From: Mucor racemosus
Lineage: Eukaryota > Mucoromycota > Mucoromycetes > Mucorales > Mucoraceae
Direction: 5' to 3'
Length of the DNA: 64,000 nucleotides
Assembly: GCA_027405735.1 (NCBI GenBank)
Contig: JAPEHQ010000011.1
Coordinates: forward strand, 930,001 to 994,000
Part shown: positions 1 to 12,183 of the stretch, one piece after another
Layout of the letters: the number at the start of each line of letters is the position of its first letter
How positions within the stretch are numbered: position 1 is the first letter of the stretch
The notes under the pieces: model-generated
What the model was told of the DNA's origin: nothing
Seen by the model: only the letters and a program-made list of their open reading frames with translations
Databases searched by the model: none
Made by a program: the position numbers and the translations under genes

Positions 1-2
1 AT

Positions 3-287
3 ACCCAAGAATTTCGTGATCAAATTTTGAGAGTTTTGGATGATGAGACAATTCCCTTTATTTTAGTCGGTAACAAGGTGGATTTAGCACATTTACGTAA
101 AGTACCTGCAACAGAAGCAAATTCATTAGCAAGTGAATGGCATTGTCCTTATGTTGAAACTTCTGCAAAGACTAGACAAAACGTTGAAGAAGTCTATACA
201 ATGTTGATGAGACAAATTAGAGATAGAAAAGCTAAACAACAACAACAGAGTAGTCCAGACAAGGATTCTTGTTGTGTTATTCTTTAA
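3..287 (+). CDS. Ral-like small GTPase, C-terminal part (5' end outside window)
   Basis: Ras-superfamily GTP-binding switch that would act at membranes. The frame is open from base 3, so the N-terminus (P-loop, switches I and II) lies upstream of the window. Visible are the guanine-specificity motif NKVDL (G4), the ETSAK motif (G5) and a C-terminal CVIL, a CaaX box. The final Leu predicts geranylgeranylation, and a second Cys sits just before it. The stretch FRDQILRVLDDETIPFILVG and the spacing to ETSAK look more like Ral than Ras or Rho, but without the effector loop the subfamily is an inference. No intron is needed in this part. A short Q-rich hinge precedes the CaaX box. The stop is at 285-287. 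Confidence 0.9.
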   Translation, partial: TQEFRDQILRVLDDETIPFILVGNKVDLAHLRKVPATEANSLASEWHCPYVETSAKTRQNVEEVYTMLMRQIRDRKAKQQQQSSPDKDSCCVIL

Positions 288-1434
288 ACAGAAAAAATCC
301 CCTTACTTGATCTTTCTCCCTCTATTATCCCCTCCTCCTCCCTTTCGTGTATTATCAAATTCTAATTCTACTCTCTTTCACCAGAAACTCTATTTTTCTC
401 TATATAATCATAATATCTTTTATCATGTTTTAAATAAAATACTTGGTATATATATATAATTTCTCCGTTTTTTGATAGAAAACTCGTTTTTTATGTAATA
501 TATTAACAATGTTGCACGTTTTTCTATATTCAATTCAGCATTGCTGCATGCGAACCATTAAGATAAGTTTATGTACCTTTCTTTTTTTTTTTTTTTATCT
601 CATTCTCAAATGTAAATCCCTTTTTAAAAATCATGTCCCTACATATAAACTTTGACATTTGTAATTGACTGCAGCAACTCTAAATTATTGATATCCTATT
701 TAAGCGGCCAAGGCCGAGGAAAAAAGCTTTTGAGTGTCGGACAAAAAAAAACAGAAAAAAAAGGAATCTCAAAAGAATATTTGACATCTTCAATGAATTG
801 TTACAAATGTTAAAAGTATGATAAACAGATAAACTCAATTGTAAAATGTAGCTTACCATATCAACTTTGATTATAATATTTCGTTTTTTTCTTAAACCCC
901 TTTTTCGTATCGATAGTTTGCTTTTCATTTGGTCTCTTGTTAAACAAGTTTATTAATTTAAAAGCTATGACCTGTTGTAAGATGTTACAATAACGAGCAA
1001 ATACATAAGCGGATATGCTGATATATGTCAAGTATAGATGAGTACTGTGCTATTGCAATTGCAAGGTTTCCTTACATAAAGATACCTTAAATTTACGATA
1101 GAAGATCAGACTTGATAAACGTGACCTACATTGGACCCTGATGGTTACCATGACAACATATTGCACTTTTACTTATTTATTGCCAAAGCAATATGCTTTT
1201 ATCAGATTCTCAGATAGTAGCCAAGCTCTTTAATGCCATGAATTGCTACATGCAATACACCAAGATGACGTGTGACGCTATCCGAACAAAGCAACGCAAT
1301 GAGAATCTAACCTCAACCAACCCAATCAACCGACCTAAAGAACAATTTTTTTCGTGATAGCTAAAACCAAACCAAAATTTTTTATATAAGCTGGCTTTAA
1401 CATAAACAACATATAATAATAATACATAAAAAAA
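288..1434. other. Intergenic region, GTPase 3' end to PRP46 promoter
   Basis: No convincing gene. The region is AT-rich with T and A tracts. A TATA-like TATATAAG lies near 1383, about 50 bases before the PRP46 start, and an A-rich leader precedes the ATG. Confidence 0.6.
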
Positions 1435-2877
1435 ATGGTTGCCGCTAAACGATCAGCACCCAAAGAAGATGTTGTAATGGAAACACCAAAAATAAACGAT
1501 CAACTCGATGACATGTTGACCAATTCTGCCAAAAAGACCAGAATTATGTTTTCAACAGCCTACAGTCAAGCAGCAATGGATGAACAAGAAAGTCAACGTG
1601 TTAAATTAACCAGCAAAATCCATGACGAATATCAAGATCTTCGTACACTTCCCGAAGCTTTAATAAAGCAACAAAAAGAAGCAGCTAAAGCTCGTATGAA
1701 GGCTAAATCAACTACAATGGAAGAAGTCTCCAACGATGACGATGGTAATACAGACGAAAAGACAGCCGTTTCTCAATTGATAGATTCTATACCTGAAAAA
1801 ACATTAAATCAAGAAGAAGGAGTAGTTGCTCTTCGTAGTAAAGATCAATTTACAAGTGATATTTTTGGAGATACATTAGCAGGTAGTGGATCACTTGTTC
1901 GTCGTGCCCGAGCAAAGACTATTCGACCAGTCTGGCATGCACCATGGAAGTTGATGCGTGTTATCAGTGGTCATTTAGGTTGGGTTCGTGCTGTTACAGT
2001 TGAGCCTGGAAACAAATGGTTTGCTACTGGTGCTGGTGATCGTACAATTAAAATTTGGGATATGGCATCAGGTACATTAAAGTTATCACTTACAGGTCAT
2101 ATTGCTACAGTACGTGGTTTAGAAGTTTCATCAAGGCATCCATATTTATTTTCTTGTGGTGAGGATAAAATGGTAAAATGTTGGGATTTAGAACAAAATA
2201 AGGTCATTCGTCATTATCATGGTCATCTTTCTGGTGTTTATTCACTTAGTTTACATCCTACTTTGGATGTTCTTGTTACATCTGGTCGTGATGCTACTGC
2301 TCGTGTTTGGGATATGAGAACAAAACAAGCTATTCATGTCTTGACTGGTCATACAAGTACTGTTTCTGCTGTTAAATGTCAAGAAGCAGATCCACAAGTT
2401 ATTACTGGTTCTATGGATAATACAATTAGATTATGGGATTTGGCTGCTGGTAAAACTATGGGCGTTTTGACTCATCATAAAAAGAGTGTTCGTGCCCTTG
2501 CTCTTCACCCTACAGAGTTTGGCTTCGTGAGTGGTAGTGCTGATGCTGTAAAGGGTTGGAAATGTCCTGAGGGTACTTTCATGCAAAACTTTGATAGAAA
2601 AAAGGCAATTATCAATACATTGGCTGTCAATCAAGATGGTGTTATCTTTTCTGGTGCTGATGATGGTTCTTTGAGTTTCAATGATTGGAGATCAGGTCAT
2701 AACTTCCAATCCATGGATACCACTGTTCAACCAGGTTCATTAGACGCCGAAGCTGGTGTTTTCTGTAGTACTTTTGATAAAACTGGTTCTCGTCTTATCA
2801 CTGGTGAAGCTGATAAAACTATCAAGATCTATAAAGAAGATGAAAATGCTGTTAAAGATTCTGATTTTTATCAATAA
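1435..2877 (+). CDS. prp46: Pre-mRNA splicing WD40 protein Prp46/PLRG1
   Basis: Intronless 480-residue protein. It is the Prp46/PLRG1 subunit of the NineTeen (Prp19/CDC5L) complex, which in this family joins the activated spliceosome in the nucleus. The N-terminal ~165 residues are charged and probably disordered, followed by the family signature around [20 protein letters not shown]. Seven WD repeats fill residues ~170-470, with WD ends such as IKIWD, VKCWD, ARVWD and IRLWD; the last two blades are weaker, as is usual here. The start is the first ATG after an A-rich leader with a TATA-like box ~50 bases upstream. Codon use is even and no frame damage is seen. A generic WD40 protein is unlikely given the PLRG1-specific linker. 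Confidence 0.95.
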   Translation: MVAAKRSAPKEDVVMETPKINDQLDDMLTNSAKKTRIMFSTAYSQAAMDEQESQRVKLTSKIHDEYQDLRTLPEALIKQQKEAAKARMKAKSTTMEEVSNDDDGNTDEKTAVSQLIDSIPEKTLNQEEGVVALRSKDQFTSDIFGDTLAGSGSLVRRARAKTIRPVWHAPWKLMRVISGHLGWVRAVTVEPGNKWFATGAGDRTIKIWDMASGTLKLSLTGHIATVRGLEVSSRHPYLFSCGEDKMVKCWDLEQNKVIRHYHGHLSGVYSLSLHPTLDVLVTSGRDATARVWDMRTKQAIHVLTGHTSTVSAVKCQEADPQVITGSMDNTIRLWDLAAGKTMGVLTHHKKSVRALALHPTEFGFVSGSADAVKGWKCPEGTFMQNFDRKKAIINTLAVNQDGVIFSGADDGSLSFNDWRSGHNFQSMDTTVQPGSLDAEAGVFCSTFDKTGSRLITGEADKTIKIYKEDENAVKDSDFYQ

Positions 2878-3929
2878 ATAAATAAATAAATAAAAAATTA
2901 TAATGTTGTTTTAAAGGATTATGGTAAACGGTATAGAGGCAGTTGATTATAATTGAACGTATGAGATGTAAATATTATACTTGACAAGTGCTAATATATT
3001 TTTTATTTGGGGAATTTTGAATTATGGCTAGTGTGCACTCAATTTTAATGCGATACGGCAGATTTTTAGTGCATGATACATCTTTCTTTTTGAGTATAAT
3101 GCGAAATTTCCATATGATAATAGCCTGGAATTGTGATATCATACTTGAAAGCAAATAGTAAATTTCTTATATGTTACAGTTCAGTGCATGCGGTATTATT
3201 AAAGCAATGAAAGCAATGGGTAACGTCTGGTCCTGTACAGAAATCTCTTAAAATTCATACAACCGGGGATTAAAGTACAAAATTTCACCTTGATTTTGAT
3301 CCCTCCTCCAACCCTTGCTATTGGTCGAGGAAAATTTTGTGAAATCAAACAAATCCAAATTTCTCTATGAAAAATAAAGCTATCAACGCGAAAATACATT
3401 CAGATGATAGGTATTTTTTGCGGAAAGCTTCCAAAACTCTAATAATTTAGGTTGTTTATAAAAACTAAATACATTTTCGCGAAAAACGTGTTTTTCGTTT
3501 TTTGGATTTACAGAAATTGTTTTGCAGAAAAAAAATTCAGTAAGTTATACCATTGAATGAAGAATCAAAATCTTTATAAAAATTAATTATATTGCAAATG
3601 TAGGTTACTATACGAATTAGAGCTCTATTTCCAAAAGACTATTTTTTGAAATTTTTTTTGGATTTCTGAATCAAAAAATGAATAAGGATTTAAATGCCGA
3701 TTTGGCTGTAAATGTCTGAGAATTCCGATTTTACTTGATATTTTTGCTTGTAATGCCCTAAATGCATGGATAAATGCAAATTAAAATATACATATGTATC
3801 CTTTAGAGATTGATCAGCACAATTAAACTAAGCTACAAAGTGTTCATTAGTAGAAAATTCGAGTAAAAAACCCTTTAAAGCACAATTATACGTACAAAAG
3901 CAGACTTTTTATTGTTATTTTTTTTTGCA
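2878..3929. other. Intergenic region with a diverged copy of the dispersed repeat
   Basis: No supported gene. About 3,340-3,420 resembles the repeat found at 15.6-19.9, 24.9-25.4 and 32.9-34.3 kb: the shared core is TTTCTCTATGAAAAAT followed by AAAGCTA, with further weak matches downstream. Similarity is patchy, so boundaries are uncertain. Confidence 0.4.
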
Positions 3930-5083
3930 TTAGACTTCTACCAAAAGTACACCAGTATTACATTTCAAAGAATCTACAATAGTGATATTTTCATTCGATA
4001 TATCCAACACACAACTAGCACCAGCAAATTCACTTCCTCGTTCCGATCCAATTCTATTACAGGCAACAAAAATAGTATGTTTACCAGATTCAGCTTTATG
4101 ATACAATGGCAACAGTCTTGTAGCCCAATATCGAATTGTACTATTCACTGAATTATTTTTACTCTTTAACCAAGCCATACTACACAATATAATATCAGTC
4201 TTTTCGTCTAGATGATAATTTGCAAATTCATATGCGTCAAAATCCGATTTGAACTTGTATGGGTTCAAATCCATGCAAATACCAAACCCTACCTAAAAAA
4301 TAATAATTTGTGATTTGTCAATCAAGGTGTGCTTTCTGGTTGCTGTAACGACATACTTTTCCTAAACCGTTGATTTGAGTGGATACAAATCCTGGTCCTT
4401 CCATTGCCCAATTCTCATCTGTTTCATATAAAAATGCTTTTTGATATGTTGCTATGACGTTTCCTTGTGGATTTACACAACAAATGCTATTGTAATTGTG
4501 TTGATCTACAAGGTTTTGGATTGAGATTCAAATCATTAAAACCTTGGGGATTATAATTACCTGTTTTTTGAGGATATCCAACAATTACAAAACATTCTAA
4601 TCGAATAGCTAGATAAATCGCTAAATTAGTAATACAATATGGTAGGGTAGGGGTAAGGGGTTTGTATTAATTGAATACCTTGTGTTTTAGCCCATGATAC
4701 ACTAGGCCCTGTTTCAGAATCTTCGAGAAATGGCATAATTTCTTGCAAATCTTTAAACACATAACCTATTTTTTATTCAACAAGGGCATTTAATTTTAGT
4801 TTTTTTTTTTTGGTTTCATTGAACAATATCTTTTTACCAGTAAAGGCCATTTCTGGTAATATCAAAATGTCAATGTCTCCTATTTTGTATCTAACAATCC
4901 ATTTAAATTAATTATGCCAAAAAGCAATGAATAATATTACGTTTCTATTAATTTAGAAGCTGTTTGCATATTTTCTTCAACCTCACACCATTTCGGATCG
5001 AACTGACAACAAGCTTTGTTTCATTTATTTTAAGATTTTAAGATTTTAAATTTTTTATAGAGATGTATATTACCTATTTTCAT
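3930..5083 (-). CDS. nta1: Protein N-terminal amidase Nta1 (nitrilase family)
   Basis: Seven exons join in frame to 260 residues: 5083-5074, 5013-4941, 4890-4838, 4765-4679, 4608-4561, 4505-4357, 4292-3930. The family deamidates N-terminal Asn and Gln, feeding the Arg/N-degron pathway. The nitrilase triad is visible: Glu in ILPEMAFTG, Lys in YQKAFLYETD and the nucleophilic Cys in GICMDLNPY, a context characteristic of Nta1. The start MKIACCQFDP comes from a 10-base first exon; the protein then begins directly with the first beta-strand of the fold, with little or no N-terminal extension. The C-terminal part (YWATRLLPLYHK..., FVACNRIG, EFAGASCVL) also fits Nta1. The protein is shorter than yeast Nta1. 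Tail-to-tail with PRP46, separated by about 1 kb. Confidence 0.9.
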
Positions 5084-5182
5084 GTTTTGTTTATTGTGTG
5101 TTTTGTGGATGGAATAGAAAAAAGGGAGAAAAATAGAAAAGTGTATAGTTTGGCACTAAATGGATGTTATTGTATTACAAAA

Positions 5183-6237
5183 CTACTCCGCCTTTTGCTT
5201 CTTGTTGGCAGCTTCTTCTGCTGATGCATTGAATCTTTCTGCTCTCTTTCTCTTCTTTTCTTCTTCTGCTGCATCAAATTTAACAGGCACTTTACCTTTT
5301 GCAGATGACACAGTAGCAGCAGTAGGTGAAATACCAAATCTTTCTGCACGTTTCTTAAGCACTTCAGGATCAATGCCAGTTTTCTTTGCTGTTACTGCTT
5401 TTGGTGTAGTAGCAGTAGTAGTTGTTGTTGTTGCAGTATTGGCAGAAGCTGCTTTATTTGCAATACCAAATCTTTGAGCACGAATATCTTGTTTAGCTTT
5501 TTCATTCAATTGAATTCCAAATCTCTTTGCACGTTCTAATGCCTTTTCAGCATCATCTATTGATTTCACTTTAGCATCTGCTGCTTCAGTAATAGGTTTA
5601 GAAGCGGGAGATGTTGCTACTGGTACTGTTGTTGTAGCAGAAACTGGTGATTCTTTTGTAGTTGTAGAAGAGGTTGTAGGAGTAGTAGTAGATGCTGGTT
5701 TATCGAATGTGATGGGAGTAAATTTAAAATTTGAATTAGGTTTAACAATAGGTTCGCTAGATGCTGTAACAGATTCTTTGACAGGAGCAGTAGTAGCAGC
5801 TTCTGGTTGTTTAGTTTCAGGTTCATTATCCTCAATTTCTTCAATTTCAGTGCTCAAATCTTCAATAGGCTTGACAGACTCGGAAAGGTCACTGATAAAC
5901 ACATAAACAAGAAATTAATTTCTCTTTTTCAAATCTAAATTCAACAATACTTACTCTAAATTAACCTTGGATTCATCAAATTCATCAAGATCTCCAAATT
6001 CATCATCTAGAGAAGCAAGCTCTTTATCTTGCTTTTCATCATGCTTTACAAGACGTTCAATTAATTCTTCTTTCTTTCCAGTATGAGGGAGACCATTCTT
6101 GGTCAATAATTCTATATGATGTGTTAGTTGCTATGGTAACCAAAAAAAAAAAAAAAACTATTAAATTCCGATCAACAAAACATACCTTGGAGTTCCTTAA
6201 CCTTCAAACTCTTGTACTTTTCAGCGGATGCAGACAT
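5183..6237 (-). CDS. SAP-domain mRNA export factor, Tho1/SARNP-like
   Basis: Three exons (6237-6186, 6111-5955, 5891-5183) give 305 residues. Residues ~10-45 form a SAP DNA/RNA-binding motif (LKVKELQELLTKNGLPHTGK). A long acidic, Thr/Ala-rich linker follows. The C-terminal third repeats basic R-F-G motifs (ALERAKRFGI, RAQRFGI, KRAERFGI, KRAERFNA), the Tho1/MOS11 C-terminal RNA-binding signature. Family members work with TREX and the DEAD-box helicase Sub2/UAP56 in mRNP assembly in the nucleus. The linker is longer than in human SARNP (210 residues). The stop codon lies 100 bases beyond the NTA1 start on the same strand, so the two could share upstream control, but nothing shows it. Confidence 0.9.
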
Positions 6238-6631
6238 AATAATAAATGAGTATAAAGACTTGGAAATTGGTAGTAAACGCGTTTTCAACTAAGCAAACTT
6301 GCTATAATACAGCCCAGCTATCCGAAACAAGCGCAGAGCTCATTAAAACAACAATATTTTTCATCGAAAGCAGTCCATGAAAGTGATTTTTGATGATAGC
6401 GGACATTGTCCTAGATGCACCACTACTACTGCAACAAACACATGCAACAGGCGTGTTAATAACAAGCTATGTTTCAGATATCAAAAAAAAATTAGAACAT
6501 GATTTATCATCATCAAGACATCAGTAAAGTTGGGGTTTCGCATAATTTTTAAAAGCATATAAATATGAATCTCAAAATATTTTGTAAGAATCCATATCTT
6601 TATTTACATCTTAATAATAAATCAAATAAAA
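6238..6631. promoter_or_regulatory. Divergent promoter between the SAP gene and the Q-rich gene
   Basis: 394 bases between two head-to-head genes. A TATA-like CATATAAATATG lies near 6557, about 75 bases before the Q-rich gene start at 6632. No operator could be identified by eye. Confidence 0.45.
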
Positions 6632-7138
6632 ATGGCATACAATACTCGTAGCAGATCTGCTGGTGACCTTGGTGATCAGCTCAATGGTCAACAAGGCCAA
6701 CAAGGTCAATTTAATGGCCAAGGACAATTGTCTGAAGGACAATCCTTTGATCAAGCCTTATCTGGCGATCAACAACAACAATCTCAAGGCTATGGTCAAT
6801 CCCAAGGCTATAACCAATCCCAAGGTTATGACCAATCCCAAGGTTATAACCAATCCCAAGGTTATAATCAATCTCAAGGTTATAATCAGTCCCAAGATTA
6901 TAATCAACCCCAATCCCAACAATCAGGTTACGATAACAATAATACTTCTGGCTTTAACTCTGGTTATGATAATAATCAACAGCAAAACTTTAGTTCATCA
7001 GATCAACAACAAGTTGATAACAACAATCAAGATGGATCTTTGGCTGACAAGGTAGAAAACATGTTGGAAAAGTTGGCCAACAAGATTTCTGGAAGCAAAG
7101 AATCTAATTCTGCTACTGGTGGTTATAACAATAATTAA
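6632..7138 (+). CDS. Q/N-rich low-complexity protein with tandem GYNQSQ repeats
   Basis: Intronless, 168 residues, not assigned to a family. The N-terminus MAYNTRSRSAG is basic. Residues ~15-135 are Gln/Asn/Gly/Ser/Tyr-rich, with about seven tandem six-residue repeats of the form SQGYNQ between roughly residues 50 and 95, then GYDNN repeats. The last ~30 residues switch to a short amphipathic, probably helical segment (LADKVENMLEKLANKISG). There is no signal peptide or membrane segment. Composition is that of a prion-like or phase-separating domain; what it does is unknown. The repeats are also a tract at the DNA level (CAAGGTTATAACCAATCC-like units), so length variation among strains is likely. 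The frame is intact and the TATA-like box upstream supports expression. Confidence 0.75.
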   Translation: MAYNTRSRSAGDLGDQLNGQQGQQGQFNGQGQLSEGQSFDQALSGDQQQQSQGYGQSQGYNQSQGYDQSQGYNQSQGYNQSQGYNQSQDYNQPQSQQSGYDNNNTSGFNSGYDNNQQQNFSSSDQQQVDNNNQDGSLADKVENMLEKLANKISGSKESNSATGGYNNN

Positions 7139-8621
7139 AACATATTTTAAATAAACCTTTTTTGTAAATAATAAACATATGTTTCTTTCATCTTCATTTA
7201 ATTTGGTGCACTTTCAAGTGTAGTACTAGAAATATTGTCTCGCCCTTTTTTATGAAATTTCCTCCGCATGTTGTCAGTTAAGACACGTCTTTTTAGTATA
7301 ATTTAAATAGATTTCTCCGAAAATAAATAATACAGTAATAAATTTGACATGTCTAGCATTTGTTTCATTGTAGTTTATGCATATGTTTATAGTTTAAAAG
7401 CTTATGAAAAAATCCTTTAAAAATGAAATTTTGCATTTTTTTTGTAATTTTGCAATTTTCAAGTGCGACATGTATAGTAAAAAAGTGGTATTGTAGAATG
7501 TGATTTATTGTATATCTGTACCACGATTAAAGATTTTGGGTAACGTTTTGGCTCTTCTTGTATTTTTTACAACTTTTAGTTATACAAGCTTACTTGGCAA
7601 TATTCTTTTTTATTATTTTTGTATTCAAAGTGTATTTTAAAAAAAAAGAATGAAATTTGTATGAAAAAAAAAAAAAGCTAGCTTTTTATATTTCCCAAGT
7701 AGAATGTTGAATCAAATTTGACCCCTTTCAATTTCCAAATAAACTAACTATACACGTGGTTTGACATTTTTCAAGGCAGGGTGATCTGCACAAGAGAACT
7801 TATAAATAAACATATTTTATATATAAATGTAATAATAATTATATATATATATATATAACTAATAAATTGGAGAGAGTGATGATAGTTAAAAATCACACAA
7901 AACCTATATTAAAAACGGAACACCAAATAATTTTTAATTAAACTTCTAGTAACCGTCTGATTTGAGCTAAAATAATAGCTTAATAAATCAACCAAAGAGA
8001 AAAAAGCAATCTTATAAAGAAATCTAGTGTCAAATGTCAATGGCTAATCTCGACAGCAAGCAAGCAAGCAAACAAAGTGAAAGAGAGGGTGAAAGAGTCT
8101 CGGCCTATGTTTAATGAGTAGCTATACATTCGATCTCCACTTTGATTTTGTGGTTCTACATCATGTCCTACCTCCTAATTCCACTTTTTTTGTGCCTCAA
8201 ATACAAACTAACTAACTTGATCAAAAAAAAGTTTATTGTTACGGGTACCCAGCTTATTAAACACAACTCATTTTCTCCCTTATAACCCTCTCTCAATGGC
8301 TCTCTCTCTCTCTCTCCCTTTGCTTGTGTTCCCCTGATTTTATTTATATATATTATTGTATTTACATTTTGATTCTCATTTCTTGTTTTTTTTTTCCTTT
8401 TCTTTCTCTCTTTTTATACATTTCTTTCTTTTTTTTCTCATCTTTTTCTATACAGTCATTTATATACACAGTTTTTTTTTATTTCTTTTTTTTTTTTTTT
8501 TATTTATTAATCAACTATAATATATTTATTTAGAATTTTGTTTATATAGTTGAAGGAAATCGAGAACAAAAAAAAAAAACAAAACAAAAAAAAACATCAG
8601 CCCTGAAAAAAAAATAACAAC
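7139..8621. other. Intergenic region upstream of the kelch gene
   Basis: No supported gene. Contains a short TA microsatellite near 7,840-7,858, a CAAG tandem stretch near 8,060, and a strong pyrimidine tract (8,290-8,510: CT repeats then long T runs) followed by A-rich leader sequence before the kelch gene start. Such a CT tract just upstream of an ORF is common in promoters of highly expressed fungal genes. Confidence 0.5.
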
Positions 8622-11600
8622 ATGAAAAGTTCGATACTTTTTTTAACGACAGCCTTATTGGCCTATGTCAGTACAGCACAAGCATACTTTTATGTACCTA
8701 GTTTCATGAACACACTTCCCTTCAAGGGAGGTATGGCATCTGCACAAAAAAATGATTCATTGTATCTTTTTGGTGGCGAAAATGCAACTGTACGATATAC
8801 AAACGATCTTTATAAACTGACACAAACATCCACCACTTATAATTGGGAAATTGTTCCTCAAACTAATGCACCAAACGGTACCCTCTACAGTCAATCTTAT
8901 GTTACTGCTGATGGTCAGAACATGGTGTTGATGGGTGGTATGTCAAATGTTACTTATGGTAGAGGATTACCTCTTCAAATTTATACCTATAATTTTGCTT
9001 CTCAAGCATGGACTGAATTTTCTGGAAATAATGCCAATGTCTCTTCACCTCCACCTGCTGAATTCATTTATAACAGAGAATACTTTACCGCTACTTATGA
9101 TAGTAAAAATCAACTTACTTATGTCTTGGGTGGTGCTGTCTCTGCCGCAAATCAAATTTTCAGTGATTTCCATGTTTTAGACTCAAACTTTCAATCAACT
9201 GCTTTAGTTTCTCCACCTTACGGTCGTTATGGTCATACTGCTTCTATTTTAAGGTAACATCTACAAAAAAATTATTCATTCAAGTTATTTATTTTGTGCT
9301 ACATTCCATAAATATAGTAACGGAAAGCTTGTTGTCATTGGTGGTGTTATTGCAAATGGTTCTGCTGCTCTTGCTAGTCCTAAATCTGCTTGGGTCTATG
9401 ATCCATCAACTAAAGTTTGGGTTGAGCAAAATCTTTCAAGCACTTCTTCTCGTTATCCTTCAACTACATCTGATCATACTGCTGTAGTTAGTAAGTAAAT
9501 TAGAATTCTATTTATATACTGATGGTTGACCACATTTAATAGCTTCTGATGATAAGATTATCATTTTTGGTGGTATGTAGAACAAAAGTATGCACGCAGT
9601 TTCTTTTTTTTCTAAATTTCATTATTATATTCAATAGGTGATAGTGCTGGCACTCAAAGAACAAGACAATATTTGAATACCATTGCTATTTTAGATACTA
9701 ATACTTGGTCATGGACTATTCCTAGCATTGGTGGTATTCCTCCTTCTCGCCGTTCATTTGCTGTTGGTGGTCTTTTAGATGGTGGTAATCATCTTACTGT
9801 TGCATTTGGTAATATTCATTATATACAATACATAATTGATAATTATATTAACATATCTTGCCCCTCTTCTTCTTCTTTTTCCTCCCCCTCCCTTATCCTC
9901 CTTACTTTCCCCTTTTTGATTTTATAGGTTCTTCATCTACTTCTTATTATAACGATATCAATACTTTTGATTTATCTGGAAGTTCTTGGTTGCAATCATT
10001 TGATGAATCATCATCTAATAGCGATAGTTCTGTTTCAAAGGGTCTTATCGCAGGTGTCACCGTTGCAGCTGTTGTATTGCTTGTTATCATCTTATTCTTG
10101 CTTTGGAAATTCCAATCTTATATTCGTTGGTTAGTTGTTCGTATTCATAATGATATTTGGAAGCCTCGTACTGGTGAACCCATTTGGGCGGAAACCTCTC
10201 GTATTGTGGCCCAAGTTTTATTCTTGTTTATCTTTGCCATGTTCTTGTATTTCGTTATTCGTCAAGCTGTTGATAGTCCTAATGTAACTCAAAGAATTGA
10301 ATATGCTGCTGCTGAAGTCGATGTTCCTGATATTCGTTTCTGTTATGATGGTTATCCTAGTGAAAGTGCTGTTTATGGTCCTCCTGGTGTCTCTTGTACT
10401 ACTGATAATGGTTATTCTTGTACTGGATATATTAAACAACTCAACATGTCAGTTTTCCAACCTACTTTCTCTGATAATTTGGGTGCTGTGAACTGTTTCC
10501 TTTTCCGTGCAACTGATGATTTGAAAATGACTTCTACTTCTGGTAAAAATAATGGTTCTCGTTTGATTTTCACAATGTTTGGTGACCAAACTGTTACTTA
10601 TGGTCGTGTTCATGTCTCCATCTTTGCCAAAGAAATGGATCCTAATGCTAAAATCTATGGTTACGATGATGGTATGAGCAACTACTTGTCTGAAGCTGAT
10701 GTTCTCAACTGGCAAACTGCCGAACGTAGTGATTTACAAGCTACCAATGTTTACACCATTGAGCCTTTTACTTACAGTGCTCTTAGTTATGATGTTATTG
10801 ATCATCGTTACTTGCAACCTGTTGGTTGGAATTATGTCGGTTTCTTGCCTGTTACCAACAGCACACCCGAAATTGAATCCAACTTCCGTTCTGAGGCCCC
10901 TAACCCAACTTACACCAGTGGTCATATTGATCTCGGTGTTTTGGCTGTATTCCCCGAAACATTTGCTACTTTAGTTGATCGTGAAGTCAAGATGTACACT
11001 CTTGTTAATGCCCTTGGTTTCGTTGGTGGTATCTTTGGTTTATTGATTGCTGCTCAAGCATGGCTCTTTGGTTATCGTCCCAGATCTCCTTGGGGTGTTG
11101 TTCATCGTTGGTCTACTGGTAGCCGTAAGCAATCTTTGCTTCAAGGTTTACAACAAAAGTTCAAGACTACCGATTCCGGTATTCCTTTAGTTCACCCTGT
11201 TCACCATCGTTTCAGTGTCAATGAATTCCAAAACTTGGGTCAAGAAACTGAAGCTCAAAGAGTTTCTCGTGTTGAAGAACGTATGCAAATTTTAGAATTA
11301 TTGTTCAAGGCTTACTATGTCGATGATGAAGTCTTCCGCTCTTTAGATAATGCTGCTGCTGCTGGAGAACCAAACAAAAACTTTAATGCTCACCCTCAAC
11401 AACAACAACAACAATTTGGTGTTGCTACACCTGGTACTCAAGCTAGCGCTAATCCCTTTTTCGCTTCCTCTGAAAAATTAAGTCCTTACCAACAAAAGGA
11501 AGATCAGAATGGTTTTTCTCACATGTTTAGTGAAAGACAAAGCCGTGGAAGTATTAGCAGCGATGCTAACTCCCAAGTTAACTTGCATTCAGCACAAGAT

Positions 11601-11624
11601 GTTCATTTACGTGATATGCGATAA
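8622..11624 (+). CDS. Kelch-repeat membrane protein with signal peptide and three membrane segments
   Basis: Five exons (8622-9253, 9318-9490, 9543-9572, 9638-9808, 9928-11624) give 900 residues. A signal peptide (MKSSILFLTTALLAYVSTAQA) leads into an extracellular kelch-type beta-propeller, residues ~30-345, with blade motifs such as LYLFGGEN, MVLMGGM, TYVLGGAV, LVVIGGV, IIIFGG. Membrane helices follow at ~374-395, ~429-447 and ~693-715. The ~245 residues between the second and third lie on one face, contain many Asn-linked glycosylation sites (NMS, NNGS) and have no family I recognise. The cytoplasmic tail is Q-rich and Ser-rich. Exon 3 is only 30 bases. The layout suggests a cell-surface protein of unknown ligand; the function is not known. 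Confidence 0.85.
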
Positions 11625-12183
11625 ATTTCTTATTTATAAATAAATGTACACAATTATTATAATTTTCAATTTTTATGCATTTTTAAAATTTTAATGCATT
11701 TTTTAGAAATTTATGCATTTTTTGAAATTTACTTGTGCATTTTCTATTTTTAATTCAATATTTGAAAAGAATAAACAAAAACAAAATATACCAAAACAAG
11801 CATTGACATGTAAGGTATCATCTGCTATTTTTCGTTTCTTCATAGCTGTACTGATAGATAAGAAATCAATCATGCCGTTTCAGGAAGGTGCCTGAAAATC
11901 TTATCCTATTTTTAAAATGATATTTTGCATAATTTTTGACCAATTTCTTTAGGAAAAAAAAATACATGCATGTAAATTAGATACAAAATCCTAGTTATAC
12001 AAATATTTTTGTCTAATCAACGCGTTTTGAAGGCATGGAGAAACTCTTTAAAGTTAAAGAAAAAATAAATGGGCTTTAAAATGTAGAGGGGGGCCCAACA
12101 AATTGATGAACGGGGTTCAATAATATAGAGTTCCCTTAATCGTTTGCTTTCTCTCTTCTTTCTCCATATATATTTTATAAATA
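11625..12183. other. Intergenic region with short tandem TATGCATTTTT repeats
   Basis: No gene. Between about 11,670 and 11,745 a unit like TTATGCATTTTT recurs four times with spacing of ~20 bases, directly after the kelch stop codon; it may be part of that 3' UTR. A GC-rich patch (GGGGGGCCC) lies near 12,089. Confidence 0.5.

Noticed and set aside
8324..8533. Phe/Ile/Ser-rich frame before the kelch gene
   Set aside because: It is the translation of a pyrimidine-rich promoter tract.
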